From: Ichthyophis bannanicus
Lineage: Eukaryota; Chordata; Amphibia; Gymnophiona; Ichthyophiidae
Direction of reading: 5' to 3'
Length of the DNA stretch: 64,000 nucleotides
Assembly (NCBI GenBank): GCA_033557465.1
Contig: CM066033.1
Span: 18,601,080 to 18,665,079, forward strand
Shown here: one piece after another, positions 33,190 to 43,690 of the stretch
How positions within the stretch are numbered: position 1 is the first letter of the stretch
Layout: the number at the start of each line of letters is the position of its first letter
Notes under the pieces: generated by a model
The model's database searches: none
Told to the model about the DNA's origin: nothing
Seen by the model: the letters and a program-made list of their open reading frames with translations, nothing else
Program-made: the position numbers and the translations under genes

Positions 33190-34239
33190 GGAGATGACCC
33201 CAGATAGAGCAGTGAAACACAGGCTGAAGTGGGTCATGTTTCCTCCCAAGGATCTCTGGTATCGAAACCTGGGACGGGGGGTAGGAGTTGTTCTAAGTCT
33301 GAAAGAGATGCTGGAGAACAGCCTGGCCAAACGAGGCATCCCGATGGGAGTCCTTGTCCAAGCAGTAATGGGCCGCAAAAGTATGGACAGAGGATCAAGT
33401 TGCTGCTTTGCAGATGTCGTCAATTGACACCGAGCGAAGATTGGCCATAGAGGCAGCCATTGCTCTCACATTGTGAGCTGTGACATGACCTTCGAGAGAA
33501 AGTCCTTTACACTCATAGGTAAAGGATATTAGTTTGCAATCCAATTGGAGAGTGTTCACTTGGAAACTGATAAACCAAGGTGACTGGAATCAAAGGCAAC
33601 AAAAAGCTGTGAAGTTTTATTTTAACATGCTTAGTCCTCTGAAGGTAAAAGCTAAAGCCCGTTTACAATCTAGAGTATGAAGATTCCTTTCTGCACTAGA
33701 GGCATGAGGCTTAGGGAAGAAGACAGGAAGGTAAACCGACTGGTTCAAATGAAAAGGCAAAACCACCTTTGGCATAAAGTGAGGATGAGTCCTAAGGACT
33801 ACCTTATCATGGTGGAACCTTGTGTAAGGAGGATCAGCCACTAAGGCTTGTAGCTCACTAATGCGTCTTGCAGAAGTGAGGGCAATTAGGAAGATCACCT
33901 TCCAAGAAAGAAATTTCAGGGATGTAGTGGCTAAGGGTTCGAAGGGAGGCTTCATAAGCTGTCCAAGGACAAGATTTAAATCCCATGCCACGGGTGGTGG
34001 CTTAATGGGAGGCTTAGTTAAGAGTAGACCTCTCATAAAATGCGTTACAAGCAGCTGGGAGGAGACAGGTTGTTCAAAGGGCATGTGGAAAGTCGCAGTG
34101 GCACTAAGGTGGGCCCTTACTGAATTAGTTTTAAGTCCAGAGGATGAGAGGTGGAGGAGATAATCCAGTAACGCCTCTGCTGGAACTAAAAAGGATTAAG
34201 TTCCTTCTCTGAACACCAGATAGAGAACCTTCTCCACTT
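33190..34239 (-). pseudogene. DIRS-D tyrosine recombinase, C-terminal part
   Basis: From high to low coordinate: LLLTKPPIKPPPVAWDLNLV, then TSARRISELQALVADPPYTR with the catalytic Arg, FHHDKVVLRTHPHF and HLNQSVYLPVFFPKPHASS. Near 33,640 the frame is lost. At 33,400-33,500 it resumes with GHVTAHNVRAMAAS (H-x-x-R), IDDICKAAT, a TGA and AAHYCLDKDSH (catalytic Tyr). The N-terminal part lies beyond the L1 at 39,647-39,830. Closely matches DIRS-A. Confidence 0.85.
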
Positions 34240-34255
34240 AAAAGTGTAAGCACGC
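34240..34255. repeat. Target-site duplication of the L1, left copy
   Basis: 'aaaagtgtaagcacgc' occurs here and again at 39,631-39,646. The preceding two bases are TT, so the site is TT|AAAA, the cleavage preference of L1 endonuclease. Confidence 0.9.
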
Positions 34256-34387
34256 GGAAGGAAGTGACATCACCTGAGAGATGGCAGCTTAACTTTTGAG
34301 CTCCCATCAGGACGCTACAATTAGGGTGGAAAAGAGCAGTCTGTCCCCATCCCTGAAGGAAAAGTCAGTGCCCACGACGAGGAGGAG

Positions 34388-35362
34388 ATGTCGGTCCGCA
34401 AGAAATTAGCAAAATATAAGTCTTCGTATGCTGAGGAGAGTGAGCGCAAGGCCCGGGAGCCGCCGGAACACGTGGCCTCGGGCGATGAGTCGGAAGAGGA
34501 GTTGGAGAGGGCCAATGAGAACTGTACCAGGGGAGATATTTGGGGCTGGATGCGCTCCTTGAGAAGAGAGATTATTGCCACGCAGGGAGACATAAAAGAA
34601 ACCCTGGCAGGCATTAAGAATGATATGAGGGAGCTTGGCAACCGGGTGGAAACGCTAGAAGAGCAGGTGGACCGGCAAGTGGAGAAGGAGGTGGAGATGG
34701 AGGCCATTATGCAGTGGTACCAAGCAGAACAAGCTCTCCTAAAAGATAAGATCGATGACCTCGAAAACCGCTCCCGGCGGAATAATGTGCGTCTGCGGGG
34801 TCTGCCGGAGACAGCGGCATATACCGATGCTGTAGTAGCGGTACAAAAGGTTTGCAAGTTCCTGTTGCAGCGCGAGGAAGCCACGGAAGAGGGAGGAGAG
34901 GTAGCTCATGGGGGTCAGCCGCGGGACATAGTAGCATGTCTGGCCTCTTTTGCAGTAAAAGAAAGGGTGATGAGAGTGGCGGCGGCTTGGAGGAGCTTTA
35001 CCTGGGAGGGCCACAAAGTAGAACTGTTTCATGATCTATCGACTGGCACGCTACAGAGGCGGCAGGAAATGAAGCCGGTAACGCAATATTTGCGGACAGA
35101 ATCAATGAAATACAGGTGGCTGTTCCCGTTTGCCCTGTTGATGGATGTCAATGGTCGGGGCTTCCAAGTGAGCACGGAGGAGGAGGCTTGGAGGGTTTTG
35201 CGCAAGGAGAGGGCCCCTCGACTACCAGAGACAGAAAAGGCAGTGAGCCCGAAAGGTAGTAAAGGAGCGCACCCAAGATGGGAGAGGGTGCCGGTGCAGG
35301 GACAGCGTTTGAAGAGGACGACGGGTCAAGCGGATCAAGGAGACAAAGTTGGAGACAAGTGA
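34388..35362 (+). CDS. L1 ORF1 protein (324 aa, open)
   Basis: L1 ORF1p is a trimeric RNA-binding chaperone that packages the element's RNA with ORF2p. Visible here: an acidic N-terminus with SGDESEEELERANEN; a heptad-rich coiled coil about 65-128 (KETLAGIKNDMRELGNRVET, DKIDDLENRSR); the junction RSRRNNVRLRGLPE at 128-141, the standard start of the RRM domain; and a C-terminal domain with FHDLSTGTLQRRQEMKPV and VNGRGFQVSTEEEAWRVL. The length of 324 aa is close to the family norm. The ATG at 34,388 follows a purine-rich leader and gives a complete N-terminus. There are no stops. It is transcribed, if at all, from the L1's own 5' region. Confidence 0.9.
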   Translation: MSVRKKLAKYKSSYAEESERKAREPPEHVASGDESEEELERANENCTRGDIWGWMRSLRREIIATQGDIKETLAGIKNDMRELGNRVETLEEQVDRQVEKEVEMEAIMQWYQAEQALLKDKIDDLENRSRRNNVRLRGLPETAAYTDAVVAVQKVCKFLLQREEATEEGGEVAHGGQPRDIVACLASFAVKERVMRVAAAWRSFTWEGHKVELFHDLSTGTLQRRQEMKPVTQYLRTESMKYRWLFPFALLMDVNGRGFQVSTEEEAWRVLRKERAPRLPETEKAVSPKGSKGAHPRWERVPVQGQRLKRTTGQADQGDKVGDK

Positions 35363-35747
35363 TTTGGGACTGTGAGCTGTTGATATGGTAGTGATGGAGG
35401 CTCTTACAAGTCTCAAACAGGGGTTATTGTCTGTTGTATAAGGGACACATGGGTTGGATGTAGAAGGGGGTGGAGTAGGGCCTGGAGGGAGGGGGCGGTG
35501 GGAGGTGAATGCGAGTATGGCCTAATTGGGGAGTCTGTATATAATGTTGGGTATTGTTGGTGTGTGGGGTGTTGGAAAGGTGAAGGCACAGGGATGGGGG
35601 GCAGAGTGGTGTCCAAGGGGGGGGGTACATCCTTGGAGGTGGACGGAGTGGAGTTCCATAGGTTGGGGGGAGGGGGGAGGGGGGAGGGTAGGGAAGGCAT
35701 GGGTAGAGAATCTTAGGATCAGGAGGGGGGGGTGCGGTAAAGTGACT

Positions 35748-38700
35748 ATGGCGTCGGGTTTGTTAGTCGGGAGTTTAAATGTGCGGGGCCTGAATTCGCC
35801 TCAGAAGAGAAGGCGGTTGTGGAGTGAACTGAGATCCCAGAAGTAGCAGGTGGCTTTTCTGCAGGAGACCCACCTCCGCCAAGGGGATGAGCATCTGATG
35901 CGGTCGGGCACTTTTCAGGGGTATTTTGCAGGGGAGGAGGGGGGAAGGAAGAAAGCAGGGGTTGCGCTACTCATCAGAAACGATATCCCTTTCGAGGTGG
36001 GGCAAGTGTATAGGAAGCCTGATGGGCGGGGGGGGGGGGAGGGGGTGGTGGTGGTGGGGGAGGTGGGGGGAGAGAAAGTGTCCCCCATTTCAGTGTATGG
36101 GCCGAATCCTGGGCAGAGAGTGTTTTGGGAGGAGGTGGGGACCAGGTTGGGGGGGAAAATCCAAGGAAGGGTGTTGGTGGGCGTGGTTTGTAATATTGCG
36201 CTAGATGGGAGGCAAGGGAGGAGGAAGGGGAGTGAGGGTGGGGGAAGGGCGCTTCAGAGTTGGATGAAGGATTTGGGACTGGAGGATCTGTGGAGGGTGG
36301 CAAATCCAGAGGCACGGGATTTTTCATTCTACTCGGCGGTCCATGGGACGTACAGCCGCATAGACTATGTACTGGGAGATAGTTATTGGGTAGAGGCCTT
36401 GGACAAAGCATCTATTGGGGTTGCTACATGGTCAGACCATGCTCCGGTGGGAGTTTGGTTTGGAGTGTCGGGGGAGGTGGGTAAGCGGACCTTTTGGAGA
36501 TTGAATGACTATCTTTTGCAGGAGGGGGGAGCGGAGCAGCAGATAAAGAAGGTGATACAGGATTATATGGAGTTGAATGATAATGGGGAAGTGTCCACGG
36601 GAGGTCTCTGGGATGGCTTGAAAGCGGTAGTACGGGGTCATTTGGTACAGCTGGGGGCTCAAAGGAAGAGGAAGAGGGAGGAGGAGGGCGGAGGCTCACC
36701 AGACAGCTAGAGGAATTGAAGAGGGCCCACAAACAGAAGGGGGGGGGGCTAGCTTGAGGGGGTGTATTGAGGAGACTCGTAAGCAGCTTAATGCCCTCCA
36801 GATTGAGCGGATAGCACGGGAATTGGAGTGGGTGGGCAAGCGTTACTATGAGTATGATAATAAAGCGGGGCGCCTACTGAGCAACAAAGTAAGAATTCAA
36901 AGGCAGCGTAGAGCTATTGCTAAAATCAAGGGACCGCAAGACAAAATGTTGTATAAAAACAAGGATATCCGGGAGAGGTTTAGGGACTACTATAAAGAAC
37001 TATATACGGCGGAGGCGCAGGGGGAGGAGAAGGCAATTAAGCAGTACCTATTGAATGGGGGAAAAGGCAGTGCTCGGCTGGGGGAACTGGAGGGGGAGGG
37101 GATGGATGCAGACATCACATTGGAGGAGGTGAAGGGAGCTATTAAGTCGTTGGTTCCCGGTAAGGCACAGGGCCCAGACGGTTTTTCCGGTGTCTTTTCT
37201 AAGAAGCTGGCGGGAGAGCTGGCACCTATCCTGATGAGAGTGCTTAATGCGGTGGTGCAGGGTGAGGCTCTTCCAGTATCTATGAGTCAGGCCGCCATAA
37301 TGGTGCTCCCCAAACCCAGGAAGGACCCTAAGGTTTGTGGAACATACCGGCCCATATCATTGTTGAACATAGATGTTAAGATATTGGCAAAGGTTCTGGC
37401 TCAGAGATTGAGCCCACATATGCCGGGGCTGATACACCCAGATCAATCTGGCTTTATAGTAGGGAGGCAACCGGCAGATGGGATAAGGAGGGTGATACAG
37501 TTGGGTTGGCAGGAAAGGCAGCAAGCCATGTTCCTCTCCATAGATGCAGAAAAGGCTTTCAATAGGGTCAGTTTTGACTTTCTTCATGCGGTGTTAGAGT
37601 ATATAGGGGCAGGTCCTAAGTTTTGAACGTGGATGAAAGCAATGTATGCAGCGCCCCAAGTGGCTGTGTGTGCGAATGGAGGTTATTCCGATTTTTTTTC
37701 TCTGGGGCGAGGGACTCGCCAGGGATGCCCTCTATCCCCGTTGCTTTTTGCTCTAGTTATGGAACCGCTGGCGGCGAGGATTCGATCGGTGCCAGATATT
37801 AAGGGTATAGGGGTAGGGGTGGAGCAGCATAAGATGGTGTTGTTCGCGGACGACGTGCTATTTGCCTTGACGCAGCCGATTGTATCTCTTCCGGTGTTGA
37901 TGAAGGAGCTTCAAGAATATGGGAAGCTATCGGGGTTTAAAGTCAATTGGGACAAAACAGAGGCTTTGTCCCTTACACTGGGACCCCAGGTCATTGAGAG
38001 CTTGAAGGGAGCATTCCCGTTTTGCTGGGCAAGTCGATCCATAAAGTATTTGTGAGTTCAGGTTATGGCCCACCCTCTGGGTCTTTATAGGGCGAACTAT
38101 CCACATATATTTGGTCAATTGAGGAAGGATATGAATAGATGGAAAGGAGTAGAAATGTCTTGGTTGGGGAGAATTGCGGTCTTGAAAATGAACTTGTTAC
38201 CGCGCCTACTTTACCTATTTCAAACGTTGCCGGTAGGGATTGCACGTAGGGAATTGCGGCTACTCCAGAATCAGATTTTCGTTTTTGTGTGGGGTAATAG
38301 CCATCTGAGGGTAAGTAGAAAGGTGATGTATGCGACTAGAGAGAGAGGGGGCTGGGGGTCCCGAATGTGTCTCGGTATTATGCAGCGGCTCAATTGCGGC
38401 AGGTATTTGAGTGGAGGGACAATGGGGGGGGGGGCCCTCGAAAAGATTTTGGGAAATAGAACAATATTGGGCGGAGGGGACTCATCTGAAGCAACTGCCC
38501 TGGATTTCTGATAAGCTTCCTGAGGGGAGATGGCGGGCAAATCCATATATTTGGCACCTGGTTATGCAATGGCGGAGGGCAAATAGGCAGTTCACTCCAG
38601 GGGTGCGTTTTTCCTTGTTGGCCCCCATGAGGGGGGTGAGTGGGTTTGAACCCAGTAGAGGAGGGACATTCAAGAGATGGGAGAGAGTGGGGTTAGACAT

Positions 38701-39258
38701 TTTTGGGAAATTTCTAAAGGATGGAGACTTAATCCCTTTCCCGGATCTGAGGGTGCAGTATCGATTGAGAGGCGGGGATCTTTTCCCATATTTGCAATGG
38801 AGGCATGGGAGGGGGCTCAGGATGACAGGGTGGGGCTCTGGCAGGGGTGGGACAGGTCAATGGGTTTGATTACTCAGTTGTATCATGGGTTGGCTGGGAG
38901 TGATTCGAAGTTTCCTCATCAGATAGCGTGGGAAAAGGACCTGGGCAGGGAACTGGGGGAGATGGAGTGGAAACAGATCCATGTGAATATATCCCGCCAG
39001 GCCCTGTCGGTGGCTACCAGAGAAACATCCTATAAGTTGTTGTACCGGTGGTATTACACGCCGGTGCGGTTGCACAAGATGTTCCTGGCAGTGTCGGATC
39101 GGTGTTGGAGGGACTGTGGGAATGAAGGGACATTTATTCATGTATGGTGGGAGTGCCCAGGGGTGCAGCTTTATTGGAAAAGGGTGGGGGAGTGGATGGC
39201 GGGCCTTTTTGGGGAGCCCTTAGAGGTGGATATGGGGTTGGGGCTGTTGGGAATATGA
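35748..39258 (+). pseudogene. L1 ORF2 (endonuclease-reverse transcriptase), disabled
   Basis: Starts MASGLLVGSLNVRGLNSP (endonuclease strand with catalytic Asn), then TAG at 35,844; in the same frame VAFLQETHL (Glu) and ATWSDHAPVGV (Asp-His). A frameshift falls between about 36,700 and 36,754. RT: GPDGFSGVFSKKLAGE, TYRPISLLNIDVKILAKVLA, FLSIDAEKAFNRVSFDFL (first Asp), GTRQGCPLSPLLFALV and VLFADDVLFAL near 37,850. Nonsense codons at 37,624 and 38,053, and shifts near 38,380 and 38,680. The C-terminal Cys-His motif is at 39,100-39,170 (CWRDCGNEGTFIHVWWECPG). Some stops look like single-base changes, for example KYL-stop where Gly is usual, so decay is moderate. Confidence 0.93.
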
Positions 39259-39646
39259 CCTGATAATAGGGGTAAGGAATTTGAGCGGCCCATTAGAGCG
39301 TGCATACAGGCGGCTCGTAGTGAAATAGCTAGGGCCTGGAAGCAGGTACAACTGCCAGGATGGGAGCAATCGATGAGTAGGCTCCGGCGGATTGTCCTGA
39401 TGGAACAGTTGACAGCTATACGACGACAGAGGGGGGAGAAATTTGGGGAACTGTGGCTTCCTCTCCTGGACCTATTGGAAGCAAGATAAGCCTTCTAAGG
39501 GGGAGGGAGGGGGAGGGGAGGAGGGATCTGGGGGGGGGGGTTATTGCAGTTGGCACTGGTTGCGGTTGAAATGTGTGCTGTATTTGTTGGATTTTATTTT
39601 GAAAATCAATAAAAATAAATTTACAAAAAAAAAAGTGTAAGCACGC

Positions 39647-39840
39647 CTAGTGGAAGGTTTCCTGGAGGCCAAAAGGATATCCTTAATCTGTTGAGAAAGA
39701 TTGATATCGTATAGTTCTAAGTTCTCAGCAGCCACACCATCAGGTACAAGGACTGAGGGTTTGGTTGCAGAAGAGTCTCGTTCTCCTGGGATAGAAGATC
39801 TGGTTTGGATTGAGAAAGACGTAGAAGCAGTGGATACCAC
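39647..39840 (-). pseudogene. DIRS-D tyrosine recombinase, N-terminal part
   Basis: The minus strand reads LSQQIKDILLASRKPSTRRA, then YTF at the L1 junction; the rest continues at 34,239. It aligns with residues 1-18 of the DIRS-A recombinase. The open frame extends upstream of the methionine used for DIRS-A, suggesting a longer native N-terminus. Confidence 0.85.
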
Positions 39841-39849
39841 GTCTGTCAT

Positions 39850-40640
39850 GGCCAGCGTGGGGCTATGAGGACATATGGCCCTTGTCTCTCTGAAGTTTGA
39901 AAAGAGTCTTGGGAATGAGGGGAATGGGCGCTAGGCATATTGGAAGTCCTGACCACAGTGGAAGTGGAAAGCATCCATTGCCTGACTGTTCCGAGCAGGA
40001 ATTCTGGAACAGAATCTGGGAAGTTTGGCATTCTGAGGACTTGCAAATAGGTCTATATCTGGAGTTCCTCAGATCAGAAAGATTTGAGCAATTTGCTCTG
40101 AATGAAGAGACCACTCGTGTGGCAGCAGTACTCGGCTGAATTTGTCTGCTAGGAGATTCTGTTTGCCTGGGAGATACAATGTGAGTAGGTGAATCTGAAG
40201 GCCTCTTGCAAAGGACAATAGGTGTAGAACTTCGTTGCACAACGCCTGCGAACCTATTCCACCCTGCTTGTTCACACAGAACATGGCTACCTGTTTGTCC
40301 ATCTGGACAAAAACTGTCTTGTAGCACAGATTGTTCTGGAATACTCGAAGAGCATAGAAAATAGCTCTGCGTTCTAGTAGGTTTATGTGAAGACAAGTCT
40401 CCTGCTGGGTCCAGAGACCTTGAGTGGAGAGATTGTCCAGATGAGCTCCCCAACCCAACTTGGATGCATCTGTCGTCAAGGTAGCTTGGTGCAGTGGCTG
40501 CTGAAAAGGTGACCCTACAAGTAGGTTTTCTAGCGATTGCCACCACTGAAGGGACGAAATGAAGCATGTTGAATTTCTGATTTTGTCCCCAAGATGACCT
40601 GATGTCTGAGTCCACTGAGCGGCTAGGGTCCACTAGGCTG
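39850..40640 (-). pseudogene. DIRS-D RNase H
   Basis: The frame 40,479-40,069 has TTDASKLGWGAHLDNL (Asp), HINLLERRAIFYALRVF (Glu, with L-to-R next to it) and KTVFVQMDKQVAMFCVNKQG, where the usual TDN is MDK; the Asp is kept. Another frame reads LRNSRYRPICKSSECQ downstream. Frameshifts separate the pieces. Confidence 0.8.
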
Positions 40641-41979
40641 CTTGCATATGTAGTCGAGCATAGGGGACCACATGTACAGTGGACGCCATATGACTGAGCA
40701 ACTGAAGCATTCCTCGCGCAGTCAGGACAGTTTTCATTGCTGCTTGAGAAGCCAGTTGAATTATTCGAGCACAGCGGAGCTGTGGCAGGAAAGTCCTTGA
40801 CTGCCGCATGTCTAGAAGAGCATTGAGAATTCTTGCCTCACGGCTTGGAGGATTAGATAATTGTGTCTTGGCACTTTTAATTTGTCGCATTGCCGAATCT
40901 ACAACCATGGAATGGTGTGGTAACTGCATTTTTTGGAACCTGGGACACTGTGGAACCCGGTCCATTTTATCGAGTCTTCGAGAAAGTGGAGACACCGTTA
41001 AAGGTGTCTCCCAGATCCTAAGCATGAGGTCATGCAAAATCCGATGTATGGGAAGGGTTACGGCCTCTTTAGGGGCTGCAGGATACTTACAAATTTCACG
41101 TTCTTCAGCTCTCTGTTCCTTCTCGGGGGCCATGGTGATTGAGAGGCCCCGAGCCACATCCCATATAAAGTCTTGAAAAGATATGTCCTCCGAAGGAAAC
41201 ATCTGGTGCTGCGGGGAAGGAGAGGGATCCTTCAGAAGAACCGCTCCGGTACCAATGGCATCATCAGAAGAATCGGAAAACTCAAAGTATCGACGGGCCG
41301 GGTGCTCCCGCACTGCCTGTCGACGGTACCAAACGAAATCGGCATCGGAATGCCTCGATACCGGACCTTCCATGCCAGACACCAATTCTAGGGCCGGCAT
41401 GAGTGGTAGCATGGAGAGCAGTGCAATGGTAAATGCAGATACATCCGGTACCTGTATTGGTACCGATGACTGCGGAACCGATTGTAGCGGCTTTAGCAGT
41501 ATGGAGGCTGCTAGCAAGGCTGCAAGACTCCGCTCAATGGCTGGGATATGTTGATCCATGCAGCCTGCCGATGTCTGGGTGTCTGCACCAGCAGAGCGGG
41601 CCACGACCCCAGAACATAGCACCAAGAGCTCTCCAGAGGTGGACGCCTTGGGAACATCTTGGGACCCCGATAATGCTTTTGAGGCAAAGACCTTCCACTG
41701 GAGTTGTTTGGCCGGTGTATGCTCCTTCAGGGCAATGCTAGAAGCATCTTGATGCTTAGAAGGAGATCTACCCTTTGAGGACTGGCCAGTCTTAGAGGAA
41801 GACCTAGGTTTGGTTACCTGAGATCCATGGGAGGAAGATAAAGCCATGGAAGATATCGATGCAACGGACATTGCATCCGAGGCAAAAAGGATGCCAAGTT
41901 TCGCAGCTCTATTCTGCAGGCCCCTCTTATTCATCTTTCTGCAGAGGAAACACTCCGATGGAGAATGGTCTGGGCCCAA
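40633..41979 (-). CDS. DIRS-D Gag fused to RT C-terminus (448-aa open frame)
   Basis: A 448-codon frame on the minus strand. The N-terminal two thirds is Ser/Thr/Ala-rich and Gag-like: SECFLCRKMNKRGLQNRAAK with a CxxC, SSKTGQSSKGRSPSKHQDAS, and MFPSEDISFQDFIWDVARGL. The last 70 residues (REARILNALLDMRQSRTFL, QLLSHMASTVHVVPYARLHM) are the RT thumb found before RNase H in DIRS. The polymerase palm between them is absent, so an internal deletion joined Gag to the RT end in frame. The product, if made, would lack polymerase activity. The frame is long and free of stops although the rest of the element is decayed. Confidence 0.65.
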   Translation of the reverse strand: MGPDHSPSECFLCRKMNKRGLQNRAAKLGILFASDAMSVASISSMALSSSHGSQVTKPRSSSKTGQSSKGRSPSKHQDASSIALKEHTPAKQLQWKVFASKALSGSQDVPKASTSGELLVLCSGVVARSAGADTQTSAGCMDQHIPAIERSLAALLAASILLKPLQSVPQSSVPIQVPDVSAFTIALLSMLPLMPALELVSGMEGPVSRHSDADFVWYRRQAVREHPARRYFEFSDSSDDAIGTGAVLLKDPSPSPQHQMFPSEDISFQDFIWDVARGLSITMAPEKEQRAEEREICKYPAAPKEAVTLPIHRILHDLMLRIWETPLTVSPLSRRLDKMDRVPQCPRFQKMQLPHHSMVVDSAMRQIKSAKTQLSNPPSREARILNALLDMRQSRTFLPQLRCARIIQLASQAAMKTVLTARGMLQLLSHMASTVHVVPYARLHMQAA

Positions 41980-42344
41980 ACATTTAAGATACCAGTCATG
42001 GGTGTCGGTAGCAGAAATAGTACTGCTACATTTTGAACATTTCTTGAAACCACTAGTTGGTTTCTCTGTTTTAAGAAAAAATAGGGCCTACAGCCCAAAA
42101 TGGTGCCGAAGCACCAAGAGGGGAAAGACCATCCAGAAAAAAGCTTTTTTTTTAAAGAAAGAAAATAAATAAATGACAAACTAACAAACAAACAAACACT
42201 GATGGTACCGGTGTCAGCGTCAACGGGAAGGCAGATGCGATCACAAAAAAGAACATTTTCTGCAGTGACAGGGAATGCAGCCTGTCGGCTCCGCAGAAAA
42301 TGAAAAACAGAAGAGGGAGAGTTGGAAAAGCGGGAAAGCAGCAG

Positions 42345-42472
42345 CGCAGGCACAGTGGGACGCTCCCAAAAGCTTTCCTATAAGACGCTGGGGAGCGTTC
42401 CCGCGTGGGCTCCATCGTTGCCGACGATACCCATATGTGAAGACTACATTCTTGCTTGTTCCTGGAGATTAT
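42345..42472 (-). repeat. DIRS-D 5' inverted terminal repeat
   Basis: Reads 'gcgcaggcacagtgggacgc', 'cctataagacgctggggagc' and 'catatgtgaagactacattc', the reverse complement of 32,786-32,965. Confidence 0.82.
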
Positions 42473-42622
42473 TCTATGTAGAGCTATTCCCTTACTAATA
42501 TATGCTGGATTGTTACTTCTTCTACTCTCTGATATTTATTTACATCGTCCTCTTCAAGTTCATTTATATCACATTAAGCCATGAGAGACATATTTTAAGT
42601 TTTCCTCAATTTTCCTCTAAGG

Positions 42623-42806
42623 CAGTGGTTTTTAACCTGGTCCTCTGGGACCTCTAGGCCAGTCAGGTTTTCAGGATATCCACAATGAATATTCATGAGA
42701 CAGATCTACATACAATGGAAGCAGTGCATGCAGATCTATCTCATTGTGGATATCCTGAAAACCTGACTGACCTGGGGGTCCCATAGGACTGGGCTGAGAA
42801 CCACTG
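42623..42806. mobile_element. hAT-type MITE, 184 bp
   Basis: The ends 'cagtggtttttaacctggtc' and, inverted, 'gggctgagaaccactg' begin inverted repeats of about 80 bp; an inner pair is 'ggttttcaggatatccacaa' with 'ttgtggatatcctgaaaacc'. Flanking 8-mers 'ctctaagg' (42,615) and 'ctgtaggg' (42,807) agree at 6 of 8 positions, as expected of an old hAT duplication. No coding capacity. Confidence 0.8.
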
Positions 42807-42959
42807 CTGTAGGGTAATGTTTTAGCACATTTCTCCAGGCCAAAAATCATCCTGATGTTATCTAAAAAGCTTCTCACTAGATGAAATTATTCCACTAAGT
42901 ATTGATCATGAGACCCTTAGAGTAGACTATGTCATGTTTTTATTGAGGAGATGTTGAAT

Positions 42960-43690
42960 GAAAACATATCACATTAGGAACATAAATGGTTTCTCTCCAG
43001 TGTACTCTGGTTTAATAATGGAGACAGACTCTGGCTGTTTATTTTTATACTTTTATGAGGGAGCAATTTCTGCAAATGGGTGAGTTTTGCACATACCATG
43101 ACTGTCATGAACCTCACTCCTAAGCCAGGGTATGTGGGGTATGATCTCAGTCTCTCAAATTTACTGCTAATGCTCAGCATAGTACTTGCTTTGTGCCAAA
43201 GAGAAGCCTCCCTTTTGAGTTCCTAAAATGTTACTTGTATAGGTAATTTATCAAGGCATGCTGGAAATTCCCATTAATTAAGTCTGTGGTACCCAATACA
43301 ATGGGAAGTAACTCGGTATCTTTCTGCCACATTCTCTTGGTCTTTGACTGCATTTCTTGGTACTTGAAGATTTTATCCCTCTCAATGCAATTCACAGAAT
43401 AGTCGCTTGGAACTGACACCGCTACAATCAATGCCGCTCTGGTGTTTTTCTATTTTACCACTATATCTGGCTTCCTCACATCCAGCTTTTTATCGGTCAG
43501 AATGGGAGTATCTCGGGTGATCATAACCTCTTCATTCTCTGTAATTCTTTTAGGGTCATGATCCCAGTGCTTTTCAGGCACAGTGATGTTGTAGTATTTA
43601 CAGAGTTTCCAACAGATGAGGCATGCCACTTTCTTATTTTATCTCCAGACATGCATTTGTAGATCAGGTATTTGATTGAAGCTGATCATC
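42960..43690 (-). pseudogene. LINE 3' end with restriction-like endonuclease (R2/R4-type) next to finger spacer
   Basis: High to low on the minus strand: HWDHDPKRITENEEVMITRD, TDKKLDVRKPDIVVK (a PD...K pattern as in restriction-like endonucleases), VSVPSDYSVNCIERDKIFKY and KDTELLPIVLGTTDLINGNF, then stops and a non-coding tail ending 'gttcatgacagtcatggtat'. The peptide resembles the C-terminal domain of early-branching LINEs (R2/R4/NeSL group) that cut DNA with this domain. At 43,090-42,970 a zinc-finger-gene spacer (HLQKLLPHKSI ... TLERNHLCS) follows. The exact clade is not established. Confidence 0.6.

Larger units (their letters stand above)
34256..39630 (+). mobile_element. L1-clade LINE, near full length, inserted in DIRS-D
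   Basis: Contains a short 5' UTR (34,256-34,387), ORF1, an inter-ORF G-rich region, ORF2 and an A-rich 3' end ('aataaaaataaatttac' and a poly-A of about 10) directly before the right target duplication. Total 5.37 kb. A 16-bp duplication flanks it and the DIRS-D recombinase frame rejoins across it, so the insertion is unambiguous. ORF1 is open; ORF2 is interrupted, so this copy is dead. Confidence 0.95.
32786..42472 (-). mobile_element. DIRS-D: DIRS retrotransposon with internal RT deletion, split by L1
   Basis: On the minus strand, terminal repeats at 42,345-42,472 (5' end) and 32,786-32,965 (3' end) are inverted copies of each other, and an ICR lies at 33,061-33,170. Removing the L1 at 34,256-39,630 and one target duplication leaves about 4.3 kb, shorter than a full DIRS because the RT palm is missing. 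Order from the 5' end: Gag fused to the RT end, RNase H, YR. It is close in sequence to DIRS-A. Confidence 0.85.

Noticed and set aside
35974..36411. 145-aa Pro-rich frame on the minus strand
   Set aside because: It is antisense to the L1 endonuclease domain, produced by the G-rich L1 sequence.
41183..41741. Plus-strand frames of 100-120 aa within DIRS-D
   Set aside because: Antisense of the Gag-like frame, whose codon pattern and position are better supported.
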